A stretch of 64,000 nucleotides of DNA. Origin: Dysidea avara. Its lineage: Eukaryota > Porifera > Demospongiae > Dictyoceratida > Dysideidae. This document shows, piece after piece, positions 14,208 to 29,200 of the stretch (the first letter of the stretch is position 1; each line of letters starts with the position of its first letter). The DNA lies in assembly GCF_963678975.1 (NCBI RefSeq), contig NC_089275.1, positions 49,897,363 through 49,961,362 of the forward strand, read 5' to 3'. The notes under the pieces were generated by a model. The model was not told the origin of the DNA and did no database searches. It saw only the letters and a program-made list of their open reading frames with translations. A program made the translations under genes and the position numbers.

Positions 14208-17200
14208 GGTACACCAGGATAGTAGGTATATGAAGCAGGAGTCTGGGGGCACAGCCCTCCCAAAGCTAAAAGCATTTTATATGTTTCAGGAATGAAATTT
14301 CGTATTTAGAGTAGGGTTTATGCTAAATGTTATGATTTCTTTTTTAAGTGGTCTGCATTGGTCAAAAGTTGCAGGGATCAGTCAGCAGATATGAGAGACT
14401 ATTGTCTTACGAAAGATCATGTGTATTTAATTTGTAAAAAATAATCTAGCAGGCTAAATAATAGCTAAGTGTTCCTATGGGATGGGGCTGCAGATGAAAG
14501 TTTGCAACTCATATACTGTGGTGGATTCTTAAGTGTTATATGTGGTGACTGTTCTATTAGAGTATTTGACTGACTGCTCTATTAGAGTATCTCAAGCTTA
14601 CAAGATTTTTTTTTTTGGGGGGGGGGGGGGGGGGTGGTCACATACCCCTTATGCCCCCAACATTCACCACTGCATTATGGATAAAACATGCCTGTTGGTA
14701 GACTCTGTCAACACATTTAACACCAATAATGCAAGGTATCGAAATGCATGGATTTGGATGAACACTCCAACACATAAGTACTTATATAGTAATCAAAGAG
14801 TTGGTATTAGTTTAAAATGCCTTTATTGTGCATACGGCTGTACACACTTATACCAGTTGCAACTGGCACACATCAATATTGTGTTGAGTATCAAAGAATT
14901 GTGTGGGTGGTTGTTTTAGTTTGTATTGTGTTCTAATATGTACTTCACTAGTAAGTGCAGGATAATATTGATGTAGAGAAACTACAGTATGATGTAACAT
15001 GTGCTGCACAGCTAGAAAACAGTGAAATTGATACTTCTAGTCTAGAAAAGTGGTTGTGTTAGTTTGTATTTTTATTCTAATACGTACTTCGCTAGTAGAT
15101 GTGGTACAATGACTGAAGTGTGTGCTATTTATTGGATTAAAAGGTATACAGTGATTGTGGAACTGTACGTTTTTCATTGGTTTGTACAGTTTTAAAACAT
15201 AGCATCCCACAATCACAACTAAATTATGGCTATTAAGTTTATATATATTGTGAAACATGTACATAGTGGGTCTGGAATTTTTGGCTGCATTCCAATGAAG
15301 TTGTAGCATGGCAAAGAATGCTTCTAATGGGAAGTTGTATCCCAGCTTGGTAGTTGTAACATGGCAAACAATGCAGTACATAAGTATTGTACATTGCAAT
15401 TTGCCTTTGATCTCCCTACTAAAAGTGTTACATTGTACAATGTGACCTATCGTATTTAATATTATGAGGCCAAATACATTATATATATAATAATCTGAAC
15501 ACTTGGTTATGAGATATTGATGATTTCCCAACTCTAATATACTTATGACATGTACACACACACACACACACACACGCACACCTCCTCTTCCCTACTAACA
15601 TACAGGTCATGTGGTCTTCATACAGCTGTATGAAGAAGCTCAAGACATTGTCTTGTCAGTTTTGCACTTGTGAACAGATAGTCCTCTTTTGCTGTGGAAC
15701 CAATGGTGATACAAGTAAATACTGAATGGCTGCTCCTTGTTCACCAACTGGCAGTGATCTTTCTGCCAGACATTCGTGTCGTTTCAGGTCACTAGGCTGG
15801 TTAAAACATACAGAACAATGTACTCTGTTATTCACTGATGAGGTAGGCACATGTTCTATGATATTACAGTTGGTTTGATTCAGTTCATGACAGTTGAGAC
15901 CATCTTACCCTTAAACCATCTTCTGCAAATAGAACACCGTAGAGCACCCTTTGTTGGTGCAAAGGTTTCAATCTCACTGCAGTGCATTTGTCTCCTCGAC
16001 TTACAAGCTATGTGTGCCTCTAAGAAGCCAGAAGAACTCACATTCACACAGTTGAAAGCTAAACTAGATGGACAGTATGGTACCAATAAGTTAGCCGTGG
16101 CTGAACGCTATCAATTCTAGAACTACAAGCAACAAGAAGGACAGTTGCTGGTAAATTACATTGCTGAGCTACAGCGTCTGGTAACATCTTGTAATTGGAC
16201 AGAACCTCAACAACATCAAGTCTTGCCATATTCTGTGTAGTATCCGGACATGTGGATGCACTATGATGTAATCGTTGTACTGTATTTGTATATGTGCATG
16301 TACATAAAAATGTATAGATCTTCCTCTGTATGTTAGTTGCTACTGTAACTAGATTTTAATTGAGTGTTGTAGTGCTATTATTACTGATTACTTATGATCT
16401 ACTTAACATTGGTGACGAGGATGGCTACAGCTCCACCAATAAACACTTTTGATTCATACTGAAATTCGTGGAGCAGATGCTTTGAACAGTGGCTCAAGTC
16501 CCTACACTACGGATGACGGTACCGTGGCCAAGCAACATGCAGCCATCTGCACATACACAATAAGTTTGTGATGGGTCTGTAAAATGAACACTTACTTCAC
16601 AAAAACCATTGGGAGAGTTGTTAGAGCTAGCTTACAACTTTGAAGTGGCCAAGCATGAATCACTCCAGTGTGCCAATAACAACACAAAAGAGACAGATAC
16701 CAGTACAGTGGAATAACCACAGCCCATTAAACTCCAGAACTCTCTTTGTACTAAGAGGCAGCAAACCACTGCCCAGGGAGTATATCCAGGATTTTTTAAA
16801 GGTGGTTTCCAGATTTAGTTGTGAGTTATAGGTGCAGGGACAGATTTTGAGTATTAAAATGTTAAAAATTTATTAGTTTATGATTTCAAAACTATTTGCA
16901 ATACAGAGAAACCGCTATAATCCAACACTCATTGGGATAAGAAAATTGTGTCAGATTAGCAAGGATGTCGGATTATTGAGGTAGTATTACATAGAAAGAC
17001 ATTTTGGTATACAAAACAATGTCAAATTATAGAGGTTTCAGCGTATGCATGTTTGGTTCCTTTAAGTCATAAATGTTATATGGTTTGTATGGTTGGTCAG
17101 ACATTGTGGTGATCCAATCTATTGAAATGAAAAACTCAAAAGGTATGATATTCAAGTTCACCTTATATTATTCATCAATACCTCTTCTATTAGAGTAATT

Positions 17201-20200
17201 TTGACTGTTCTACAATACACCTGACTGCTCTATTAGAGTATCTTGATATGGGTTTTCAAATTATACCCTTGTTCTCTCTTAATAAAACCTGCTACTCCTT
17301 TGTAGGGTTGAACTCGGTTATGGGTCATTCCATGTCAAATCAACAAGGAATTTAGGGTCACCTCTCGGATTTTGACGAAACTTGGTGTGTTTGTAGTACC
17401 TGTGGTGCTTATCACTCATGCAAATTTTTAGCTCCATACATTCCATAGTTTCTGATTTATGACCACAAATATTTTGAATATTTCATGAAAATTTGGTCTA
17501 TCTCTGGTTACAAAATCAACTGCAACTTTGTACTGTGTAAATATTTTTGAACACAATTTTCACTGATGGAAGACTGTTGATTGACCTTTCCAGTGATTCC
17601 TAAATTATGGGAACTTAATTATGGTTCAAAAGTACTTCATTGAAAAATTTAATCCTTTATATTTGAAAACTGCTGCTTGAAAATTTTCACATTCTTTTGT
17701 GAATAATGATTGAGTCATAGTCTATGTTCGCTAAAATTTTGTGGTGGGACCACAATGGGCTCAAGAGATATAATGAATTATGTTGTGGTATGTGGAGGAA
17801 TTTGCAGGCTATTATTGCTGTATTGGAGTGTACACCTCCAATAACCACTCACAACAAGGCCATGCCAAGTTTGTCTTACAGAGTGAAGGTGTCTAGGTAT
17901 ATTGAAACCTGTATTAATGACCACCTGTATTGAAAGACCATCTATAAGCTGCAGCTAATTTATACTTTAATTTGATCTTCATGTGTAGCACCAAAGCATC
18001 AATCTTTTCTAGCAAATCCAAAAATGATCCTTATTAGACAGGTTGACTATAAACGAGATCATCATGCATCCATAAGCACATTAATGTTGTACTATCTCTT
18101 CAGTTATACCTTATTTATTAAGTAAAATCTCGCCGTAGTGCACTTACATACATATCCCCACTCTACACTATTCAAGTTATGTACATGGCTGCATAGGTAC
18201 AACAGACCTTCTCAAAAAGGATATCTGGGTACCTTGATAGCCTCATGATCTCACTTTATAATTGTACGTACATTTTGGACCCAAGACAAGTCTGTGGTTT
18301 CTCAAAAATGAACACTTTCTCAATGGTCTAGGGAATAGAAGAGTTACACTGTATATAGTAGATGCGTTACTTGAACCAAGAGTTTTTATATTATTAACAC
18401 TTGCTTGCACCTCAATGCGTGATTACTAAAATTAATGGTTTTTCAAAGTATTTTGTGTTCACGATTTTGAAGATCAGTACAGGTAAATGTTAAATATGTG
18501 GTCAACATGTTTACTTCTTACGTGAGTATGTGTATGAAATTACGACTTAATCTTCAAAGTGGTCGTGAATGTAAAGTAATGTAGTAATTAATTTCACACA
18601 ATGAGGTACAATTAATGCATGTACGTATATGGCAAAACCCCTCCATTGTTAGGACCATAATAAAGTGCTCATATTACAGAAGCTACAGAAGTATCTTGGT
18701 CTAAATGTATGTGCACCGCTATAGAGTGGGAATACAGTGTATAAACAGGTGTCCTGGTTATCAAGGTATCCAGGTATCCCTTCTGAGGAGTTCTGTTGTA
18801 TGTATCTATGCAGCCACATATGGAACTTAAATATGGCTACATCCACTACAGTGGGATTCAAATCAATAAAGAAGATACTTGTGAAGAGATGGTACAACAT
18901 TTACATGATGTTTAGGGACACATGGTGGTCAGATCTATAATTTATAGTCAACCTGTCTAATAAGGACCATTTTTGGATTTGCTAGAAAGGCTTTTGTGCT
19001 ATACATTGAAGAAGTATAATTTAACTGCAGCATATTGGTGGCCTTTCAATACAGGTGGTCACTAATACAGGTTGCAATGTACCTAGACACCTTCACTCTG
19101 TAAGACAAACTTGGCATAGCCTTGTTGTGAGTGGTTATTGGAGGTGTACACTCCAATACAGCAATAATAGCCTGCAAATTCCACCGCATACCACATCATA
19201 ATTCATTATATCTCTTGAGCCCATTGTGGTCCCACCACAAAAATTTTAACAAACATAGACTATGCCCCAATCATTATTTACAAAAGAATTTGAAAAATTT
19301 CAAGCAGCATTTTTCAAAATATAAAGGATTAAAGTTTTCAATGAAGTACTTTTGAACCATAAGTACTTCATAATTGATAGAAGTACTTATGGATCACTGG
19401 AAAGGTGATCCATAAGTACTTCAGTAGATATCCTATAATTTAGGGATCACTGGAAAGGTCAATCAACAGTCTTCCATCAGTGAAAATTGTGTTTAAAAAT
19501 ATTTACACAGAACAAAGTTGCAGTCAATTTTATAACTAGAGATGGACCAAATTTTCATGAAATATTCAAAGTATTTGTGGTCATAAATCAGAAACTATGG
19601 AATGTATGGAGCTAAAAATTTGCATGAGTGATAAGCACCACAGGTACTACAAACTCATCAAGTTTCGTCAAAATCCGAGAGGTGACCCTAAATTCCTTGT
19701 TGATGTGACATGGAATGACCCTTATGACTTCTGGGTTCAACCTGGTTATAGTGGTCATATGAACATGTTAACCCGGGTTGAATGTGGGTTCAACCTGGTT
19801 TAAAGTGACCATATGAAAGAGGTATTACTAAGTTTCCTATCACACTGTAGTACTGCCCTGTTCTATTCTCATTTATTCTGTATATTTGTGCTGCCAACAT
19901 AATGATAGTCTGGTGTTCCTACTGCGAGCCCACAATTTATAAAATTTCAGAGGGGTATCCCCCACTGCCAATACTAAGAGTGCAAGTACTCAGCCAGCCT
20001 TCAAGCCATGTGCCAGTTGTGGAGGAGCACATGCATTTAAGGAGCACCTGTCATAGACACTTAGGTAATTATCGGCCTGACATACAGGGGAACACAGCAG
20101 GAAACTTGCTATGGCTGTAGTAGCTGTAATGTAATTAGCAGTTCAAAGGGGTCTGGGGTGCAAAGGTTTTTCAAATTTCACAGGGAATCCCCTTTAAACA

Positions 20201-23200
20201 GCCTATGATTAATTTATCATGTTTATTATCTACTAGGTAACTAGTAGCAGCTATACAGTAAAATTCACTGCACAACTACAACAAAAGATTTATGTAGCCA
20301 CACAACTACAAGAACTTTTAAAATACTGTACTGTACTGGTTTGTTTAGTCTGAGTGGATCATCATATGGTGGCCATCACGAGATCAATCACTATTTGAAA
20401 ACGGCACAATGTGGGGTAAGAGAGTTTGCTTAGTATCTCGACCAGATGAGTGGGTAGATAAAATGGCACTAAATGGACTTTTCATCCTATATTATATGGA
20501 CAAGATTTAGTGCCACTAAATACTAAATCTTCCCTATAATACTTGTGGGATGGAGCACTATATTCAAATATTAATTTTTCCCCTTATATGTCAGAAAGAT
20601 TTAGTGCTAAGGTGCACTAAGTATTCCCTACAGTGTAGTAGGCAAAATATTATCCAAAGAAGCACTAAATATCCCCTACATTATTGTAGACACAAAATAA
20701 TTCTGTTTCACTGTTAACACTCTATCTTGTTAACTCCTTGAGCTACATGTAGTTGACATGTCTGGTAAAGGAAGGTGCTGGTATGTAACAACAGAGACAG
20801 GCTGAGGTGGAGCAACAGGTAGTGTAGTGCTCCAACTCTGACCAGTGTACAAGTAAGAGTGGAACGGTGAAATTATTGTCTGTGAATCCAGCAGGGGCGT
20901 ATCACATGGATGGATTAGTAGCTGGAGTTAATATATCTATATCTTTCATGTTGGACACACTGGGGCATCAGTTAGTCTGTTGCAATCTGATGTATGTGCT
21001 CTTCAGACCAGGCTTTGCTAAAATGGAATGGTTCCTAGTTAGCAGGTGTAGAAGGTAGCTCCACTAAAGTATTGGTTGAGGCTTCCTGCAGTATCAGCCT
21101 TGCTGGGATTGCAGTAATTTCCTTATTGCAAGGCCACTTCAACTTAGTTGTCTCATCTCAACAGTATAGGGTCGGAGGGTTAGCATATAAATAAACATAT
21201 TAACAAAAACCAGGACAAAAGGAGTGCAAAATAACCAAAATACAAGTGGGGGTACGGTGGGGCTGGGTGTGAGATTAAACTTCCTAGAACAGCACATTTA
21301 TGTAATAAACAAAAGCAATACCAGTGAATACTCAATGTTCATCAACAATTGACTGTCTCTGGGAAAACTGGTCTTATCACCCATTTACAAGTATTGGGAA
21401 ATGCTGCTTTTAGAGTGTTATAGTTTGCCAATGGCAGTAGCTACGTGTACTAAATTTTCACACAATTTACATTAATTTGTTACCTTCTAGATCATCCACT
21501 GAAGAAGAAGTCAACAGCTAAGTTTCCTGCCATATTAAATATCGTCCCAGATAGCCAGAATACCGACTGAGCCTAGATGAGGAGGCAAGTTGTTGATCAC
21601 AGTTGCTAATACTGTGGTTGTGTCCAATTAAGTGAGATGAATAACCAGCATTACTGTTTACCAATAAAAATTACTAGACAGATGCTAAAAGCATGATGGG
21701 GCGAGCCTGAGCTGTGTAAAAAGTGATGTGGCATCAACTGTATTTCCATGAATAGCGTTTAATGTGTGTGTGTTTGTAGCTATACAAACAGAAGTGCTCA
21801 GGCTACTCTAGAGGTAGCTCAGTGGAGGAAGGTGAAAAAAGTTTAAGTTGGAAGCCGGGCTCAGTGGCCTGCCAGTGTATAGCTACATAACTGTGTGGAA
21901 GTATAGTCAGCTAGGACTTATCTCCCTGTCTTCTGCAGTTTCATTGGCCAACTGCATGCTCTCTTCTGCGAGTGTGCATGGCATCTATCAGGTGTTTACT
22001 TGCCTTTCATGCCTCTGCTTCATCTGGCATTTCTGCTACCGTCCTCGCCCTGTCTCGTTCTCTCCCTGCCTTCTTCTAAGATGGTCTTCTTTGTCCATGT
22101 CTATATAGATAGATTGTAACCCACGTGACAAATTCTAAGCCAAATGGCGCAAATATGGCCTTTTTCATACAGGAAGTTTTCGCGGGTGAACGTGACGCAC
22201 GTACCATTCACTCGGGCATTCACCAGGCAGTGTTCCCTCCTCGCCTTGTCTCGTTCTCTTCCGGCCTTCTTCCAAGACGGTCTTCTTTGTCCATATCAAT
22301 GTAGATAAGAATAAGTTGTGAGCGAAGTGACAAATTCTAAGCGATGTGGCGCACTGTTTCGTGTTTGTTATGTAAACTCTCGGGAATGGTCAGACGTACG
22401 GTTGTACGTACAGTTGAGCACTACTGTAGCAGTGTGGGGCTGTCCGTGTTCGCTACGTAAACTCTCGGGAATGGTCAGACGTACGGTCGTACGTACCAGT
22501 TGAGCACTACCAGTGTGGGGCTGTCCGTGTTCATTACGTAAACTCTCGGGAATGGTCAGACGTACGGTCGTACGTACGAGTGATTACTGCCATTTGTGGG
22601 GCTCGCTCAGGCTCGCCCCAATTAACCCAACATTGGAAAATGATACACTGCACAAGAGCATGAGAGTGGCAAGGCTAGAACTAGTCCAGGAAAAACTAGT
22701 CCAGGAAGAACTAGCAGATTGCAGCATACCATTCCAACAACCACAGAATACCGCATACGTCAGCAAGCAAGAACAATACCACTATTTTGGCATAAAAAAG
22801 TTGACAAGTTGCTGCAGAGAAGAGCGGGATGTGATACAACCATCCACTAGCCCATTGGCATTACCAATAGTTTTAGTCCTGAAGAAGGACAGATCCTGTG
22901 TGGACTACAGAAAGCTGAATACCATTACCAGGAAGGATGCCTACCCACTTCCACGCATTAACCCATTAACGGCCACTGTCGCCATATGGTGAGGCATCAT
23001 AACTCACTCATAGAATAAATTTCAGCCTCGCTATAACTTGTAAAATGTGTTTCAAAGCAAGATACCCTAGTACTGGAAATGGACATGCCCATAGAGGTCC
23101 TGTTTCTGGGATAACCGGATCCTTCCCGGACTAGTGCGCATTTGTTATGTAATAGCGTGAAGCGTAACCTGTTATAATAGGCGAATTAAATCGTTCTTCG

Positions 23201-26200
23201 AATTAAAACCTAGTTGCTGATAACAAAGAAAGTGTTATACATCGATGGAGACAGGTAAAGTCGACAGTTGGCTGCTTTATCCCATGGTGGACATGAGTGC
23301 AGATATGCATGCGCAACAGCAGAAATGGGACATATCACGAGACACCAGCTGTGGAATGGATTGCACTGTAAGTAAACTGTATAGAATGGTTCTTTGGAGT
23401 GCAGTAAATAGCTAGTTGGCTGGTTTTAGCGATTTACAGTGTGTTGTTTACGTAACATTGCTTAAACAAATTCTCCATATCACTGTACTGTATTTGCCCA
23501 ATTAGCTGCATAACTGTACTGTATGACTCATACAGGGATATCTATGTTTCAATATTGTACTTTGCGTGGGAGGATCAAAGCGATGCCGCATATTGTTTTC
23601 TTCATACAGTACTAATCAACTGCGTAACTGTACTGTATGAGTCATACAGTACAGTTATGCAGCTAATTGGGCAAATACAGTACAGTTACACAGAGGATTT
23701 GTTAAGGAATGTTACATAAACAACACACTGTAAATTGCTAAAACCAGCCAAACTAATCCTACGAGTTCGTTCTACAGCTAGGAATGGATTGTATAAACAC
23801 TTACTGATCACGAAGCTTTTTAAACACGACTCCACTGAGACAGCACGATTGATCACGTGCGTGACATTGTAAATTGCTAAAACTAGCCAAACTAATCTTA
23901 TTAGTTCGTTCTATGACTAGAAATAGATTAGTTAAACACTTGCTGATATCCTGATCACCAAAAATCGCAGCAGTTTGAGTACTAGAGAAAATCGCTCCAA
24001 GCCAGACGACCAGGAAGTACAATATAACACTTAAAGCACCACCTTGCTTGTGTGTATGAAAAATACAGTACTTGGGGGGTGTCTCGAGGCAAATACAGCA
24101 CTCAGCTTTGTCTCGTGCTGTATTAGCCTCTTGACACACACCCTTGTACTGTATTTTCTGTACACACGCGCAGCAGTGCTTTACCTTTAACTTATGGCAC
24201 CCAACCACAGTAGGGATCATTGGTTACATCGTTTGACTGTGATTTGAATTCACCATTGTAGCTTGACAATCCTTGTCTCAGTGCATTTTATAGAATAGAT
24301 CCCTGCATACTAGTTAAAGCACCGCTGCACGTACAATATGGAAATAAAAGCACGAAGGCATGGGTGAGAGACTAATATAGCATGAGGCAAAGCCGAGTGC
24401 TATATTAGGCTCGAGACCATGCCCGAGTGCTTTTATTTCATATTGTACAAGCGTAGTGGTGATTTAACTGGTTTAGAAAGCTTTCTTGTCGTCTTGCTTG
24501 AAGCGCTCATTTTGTGAATTCGAACCGTGTCAGTTTTCAGCCATCAGACAATCGGTAAGTATCTATGTAGTACAGTTGTGGTAGTAATACAAGCAAATAG
24601 TATCATTTTGGGTACTTTTGGCATTAGAAATGTTACGCACGTGATCTTGTTTTTCGTATTTACTTTCCAATCAATGAATAACTGTTCTTTATTTTCTGTA
24701 ACTATACTTTATTGTGACGCAAATGGAAAATGTAGCACATTTGAATGCGTTACGGAAAATAGAGCACTCCTTTCACTTTGATCTCGCCAATGTAAAGTAC
24801 TTTAACTTCTTTTTAAATTCAAAATTTTGATATACTGTAGAAGAATTGTCAAAAAAAATTCTGCTATAAAACTCTTGTACAGACAGAAAAAGGGCCACTT
24901 ATTTATGTAACTGGACTATAAATGTGTTTATGCTTTTGCAGAGCTCAAGCAACGACTAACAACAGCACAAGTACTGGCCTCCCCATGGACATATGCGAAA
25001 TTGGGGCAGTCCTCTCATAATAGTGCAATAGTCAGGAACAAGTAATTGCATATGGAAGTTGCACTCTTAGCAAGGCAGAGAGGAAGTATTCTGTAACCAG
25101 GAAAAAGCTGTTAGCAATTGTAACTTTTACTCGCCACTTTAGTCCATACATATTTGGACATACATTTACACTCTGAACTGATCATAGCTCCCTACAGTGG
25201 CTGTGGAATTCTCATGAGCCAGAGGTCAGTTAGCTAGATGGCTGTAGCAACCTCAAGAATATGAATATGATTGCATAATTGTCCACCAAGATGGAGGCAA
25301 GCACTCAAATGCAGCTGCCATATCCAGGAGGCCAAGTGAACAGCTTCAACCTTCTCATCAAGTAATTTTAGATGATGACAAGCAAGGCCATACCTGAGTG
25401 CTCTGCTCAGATATGGGAGCACAGTCTGAAATAAATTCATGAAGTTTGCAAGCTGCTGCAGATCAACAAAACTCATACAACACTATCTGCAATCTGATGG
25501 ATTAGGAAAGGTTAAACCAAACTATCCAGTCCACAACTATAGGTTTGCTGCATAGCACAGTAATACTGAGAGGGAGAGCTAAGAAGCTACATCGTCCATG
25601 GAGTGGACCATTCATGTACTCAAACACACATTTGGTGCAGTTTACCAGGTGCAAGATAGCAGAGCTAGGGAATGCAGGCATAATCATATATTTGCATTGC
25701 ACTACACTAGGTTCTACTCTTCTTGCAACAGGATACAAACTGTGTCGCACAAGTGCAACGAGCCAATTAAAATTTTGTGGAATGTAGTGCCCAAGCACAC
25801 TACAGTTCCTACATAAATGTAGGAAAAAATTTAGTGCCTGAGCACAATACAGTCCCTACATTATGTAGGGAAGATTTAGTGCCTGGTCAATGCAGTTCCT
25901 ACATTTCCGTAGCACTAAATCTCCCTTGTAGTAGTGTAGGAACCAAAGCCCTTTTGTATGGAACTGTTGAGGAGGAGTACTCAAAATCTCATCCAGATAC
26001 GATGGGTGCCTTCTTTGGTTCTAAACCAGCACCCTTAAATAACAATTATATTGGCTTGTCACTCTTGGCTTTTTTTTTGCTAAGCGAAGGGCTGGTATTG
26101 ACAAGCTAGGAGCCTCATTCCACGGCAGGAAGTTGTACACCCACACAACTATCATTACGCAGCCATGTGATAATTCTCACAATGCAACTGTCAGTACACA

Positions 26201-29200
26201 TGATACGTAGACCCCACAACTTTTACTTACTGTATAAAACGATGCAAACACTATACTGTGCTGTAAGGTAATTATTATAAGTACTGTAAATGTAGTTATG
26301 TGCTTTAGTTAGGCTGAGAAACTATAGGTGACTACTCTTGCCATGCATTTTCAACGTCTATAAAATGTACATGTAGTTATGATCATCCATAGATATTAAA
26401 GCTCAAGCTGGTCAGCTAATTGGTCCAGCTCCAGATTATTGGGCCTTGTGATGTATTGTTGTATGATGTTATATGATGTAATTGTAATTGCATTTGACGT
26501 GTTGTAAGTTTCTGCTGCCATGGCAATTGTTGAGTGTAAATTGCTGTTAGTTGTAGTTGCTGTGATTTATCTTGTTGTGATTAAGATTATTAATCTATCT
26601 TGTGTGACTTAAATGAGCTCCCCCAAACGTGACAGGCCTGACCAACCGGACTGTCTCCTCTGGATAAAAGCTACCTGGACTCTCCGTGAAGGTTCTCAGT
26701 CTAAGTATTGCAAAGTGAGAAACCTAGTTAACTTACGTTTTGTTAAAAAATCAGTGTCAGGAAAGAGTGGATCATTAAAATAAAAGAGATAAATTTAAAA
26801 TCACAAAGGATACTAAGATTTGTTCTGTGCATTTTTACCCGACAATTTTGTTGTTCCATTGCCAGAATATCTGTCAGAAAGGCCTCATCTACATAGCCAT
26901 GCAGTGCCATCAATTTTTCTTTTCTCCTGTGAAATACGTAAGTGTAACACTTTAACATCTACAAAGGCAGCAGCTCCTCTTCAGAAGTGTTCTTCTAGTA
27001 TTGAGCAGTGCCTAGCTGAGCTGAGTATTGATGGAATTTCTTGTAGTGATGAGGAAGGAAATGGTGAGTAGGTGACTGTCGTACAGGACAAGGATGAAGA
27101 AATAAAGAGATTAATGCTACAAGTTGAGAAATGAAAAGATGAACTTGAAAGAAGAAAACTTGATCACGTTACCTTTTCCGTCTCAATATCAAAGACAACA
27201 ACAATTTAACACTGGTTTTCCAGAGTACGCCACTTTAGTTTTGTTCTTTGAACAAGTTCTTGAATCAGATGCCAAGTTGATGAAGCTGTGGGATAGCAGG
27301 AGATGCAGTGGAGTAATACATAGTGTTAAGCATGGTCCACCATGTAAACTTCCCTTGCTTGAGCAGTTGTTTTTAACTCTAGTGAGGCTTTATGTTGGAG
27401 CACAACAAGTAGATTTGTCAGTGAGATTTGGATTGTCTCAGTCATCAGTTTCTCACATTTCAATGACTTGGATCAATCTAATGTACCACAGTTTAAAGGC
27501 TATTTACCGGTTTCCACCTTGGCATATTGCGAAGAAATATATGCCAGAAACCTTTAAAAGACACTATCCAGACACTCGCATTATAATAGATGCAACTGAA
27601 TTTACTGTCGAGACCATCTTCACATTTTCTACATACAAGAACAGGAACACTGTGTGAAGGTACTTGTTGGCATAACCCCTAGTGGAGCAATATCATTCGT
27701 GTCAGATTGTTATGAGGGCTCTATATCAGATAAGAAACTGGTAGAAGTCAGTGGGTTGCTGCAGAAACTAGAGCCAGGAGATTAGATTATAAGGCTGACA
27801 AGGGTTTTTTTAATACAAGACATGCTGGGAACCACTTGGTGTACGCTTAAATGTACCACCAGTTTTGAAGTCTAAAAGTCAGATGGCTGCCAAAGATGTG
27901 ATTTTGACAAAGAAAATTGCACAGTTAAGGATTCATGTTGAACGGGCAATTGGAAAGGTGAAAGAATTCCATATTCTACAAGTTGTGTTACCTGCTGCCA
28001 TGTGGGATTCAATAAACCAAATAGTATACGTTTGCTGTATGCTTACTAATTTTTACCCGCCATTAGTAAGTTAATTGAATGAAAATAATGGAGTATATGT
28101 ATGTATAATCATTACAATCATTGACTGTTTACAATACAACTAATCATGTAAAATTAGCAATAAATATAGAGCTATGCAGAGTTGGGGCTAACGAGTTACA
28201 ATTGTAACGCGTTATGTAATATATTATTTTTGAAGTAGCGAAATAATATAACGCGTTACAACCTTTGTAACTAGTAACTAGTAACTGATTACTAATGCCT
28301 GGAAAGAAACTATGTTACTTTGTTAGTGAGTTACTCCGTTACGGTATTGATGCATTAATCAGTATTTACGTTACACTAATGACGCATTACTGTAGCGCGT
28401 TACAATACAGTATAGCCATTCAGTAACTTACACAAATTTTGTTGAGCGATCAGCTTTTAAACCCCGATTCTTATTAATGCACATCTTATTGTCTCGTGAT
28501 CTAACTTGTGGCATACAGTTGCTGACTCAGCTCGTTCATGACTCAGCTCAATCAGGCGTGATTCAGCTCAATCAGGCGTGACTCAGCGGTGGAGAATGAT
28601 GGTGACTCTAATAGCGACTCTAGCAACCCTGGGATGATGGTGGAAGATAATTTTACTCAGCTAGTACGAGATTTTGATAGTGCTAGTTCCACTGAAGTAG
28701 CGAAGGCTGGACCAAGAGTTGCTACATTTCATGGGTGGATATACAAGCACTATTTTCACATCGTTAGCAAAGATTCAAAGAATTTAAGAGTGCGTTGTAT
28801 CTTATGTGGTGGTGGCAAGACACTTTCTTCTGCTAGAAACACAACTTCTAATTCCAAGAAACACTTGACTGTTATACATAAGAATGTTAAATTGGTTGCA
28901 AAAGAAGTAGACAAACCTGAAACTGAAAAGAGGCGGCAAAGAAGCGATACTGATGATAGTGAACCAAAGAGGCAGTGCACATTGCCAGGTGTGTTAGCCA
29001 GGAACTCCATCCCTGCACAGAAAATGCGAAGTTTGCTCTCTGAGTATATAATAGAGGATATGCAGCCTTTGTCAACTGTAGAGTCACCAAGTTTTTGTAA
29101 ATTAATCAATAACATTTGCTCCACCCAAATTCTGGACAGAAAATCTTTCACCTTACATCTTGACAAAGATTACGACTTGATGCTCAGTAAGATTAAGCAG

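Noticed and set aside
15037..15579. 180-codon minus-strand ORF
   Set aside because: It starts in a CA microsatellite from a non-ATG codon, is low-complexity, and has no homology or splice support.
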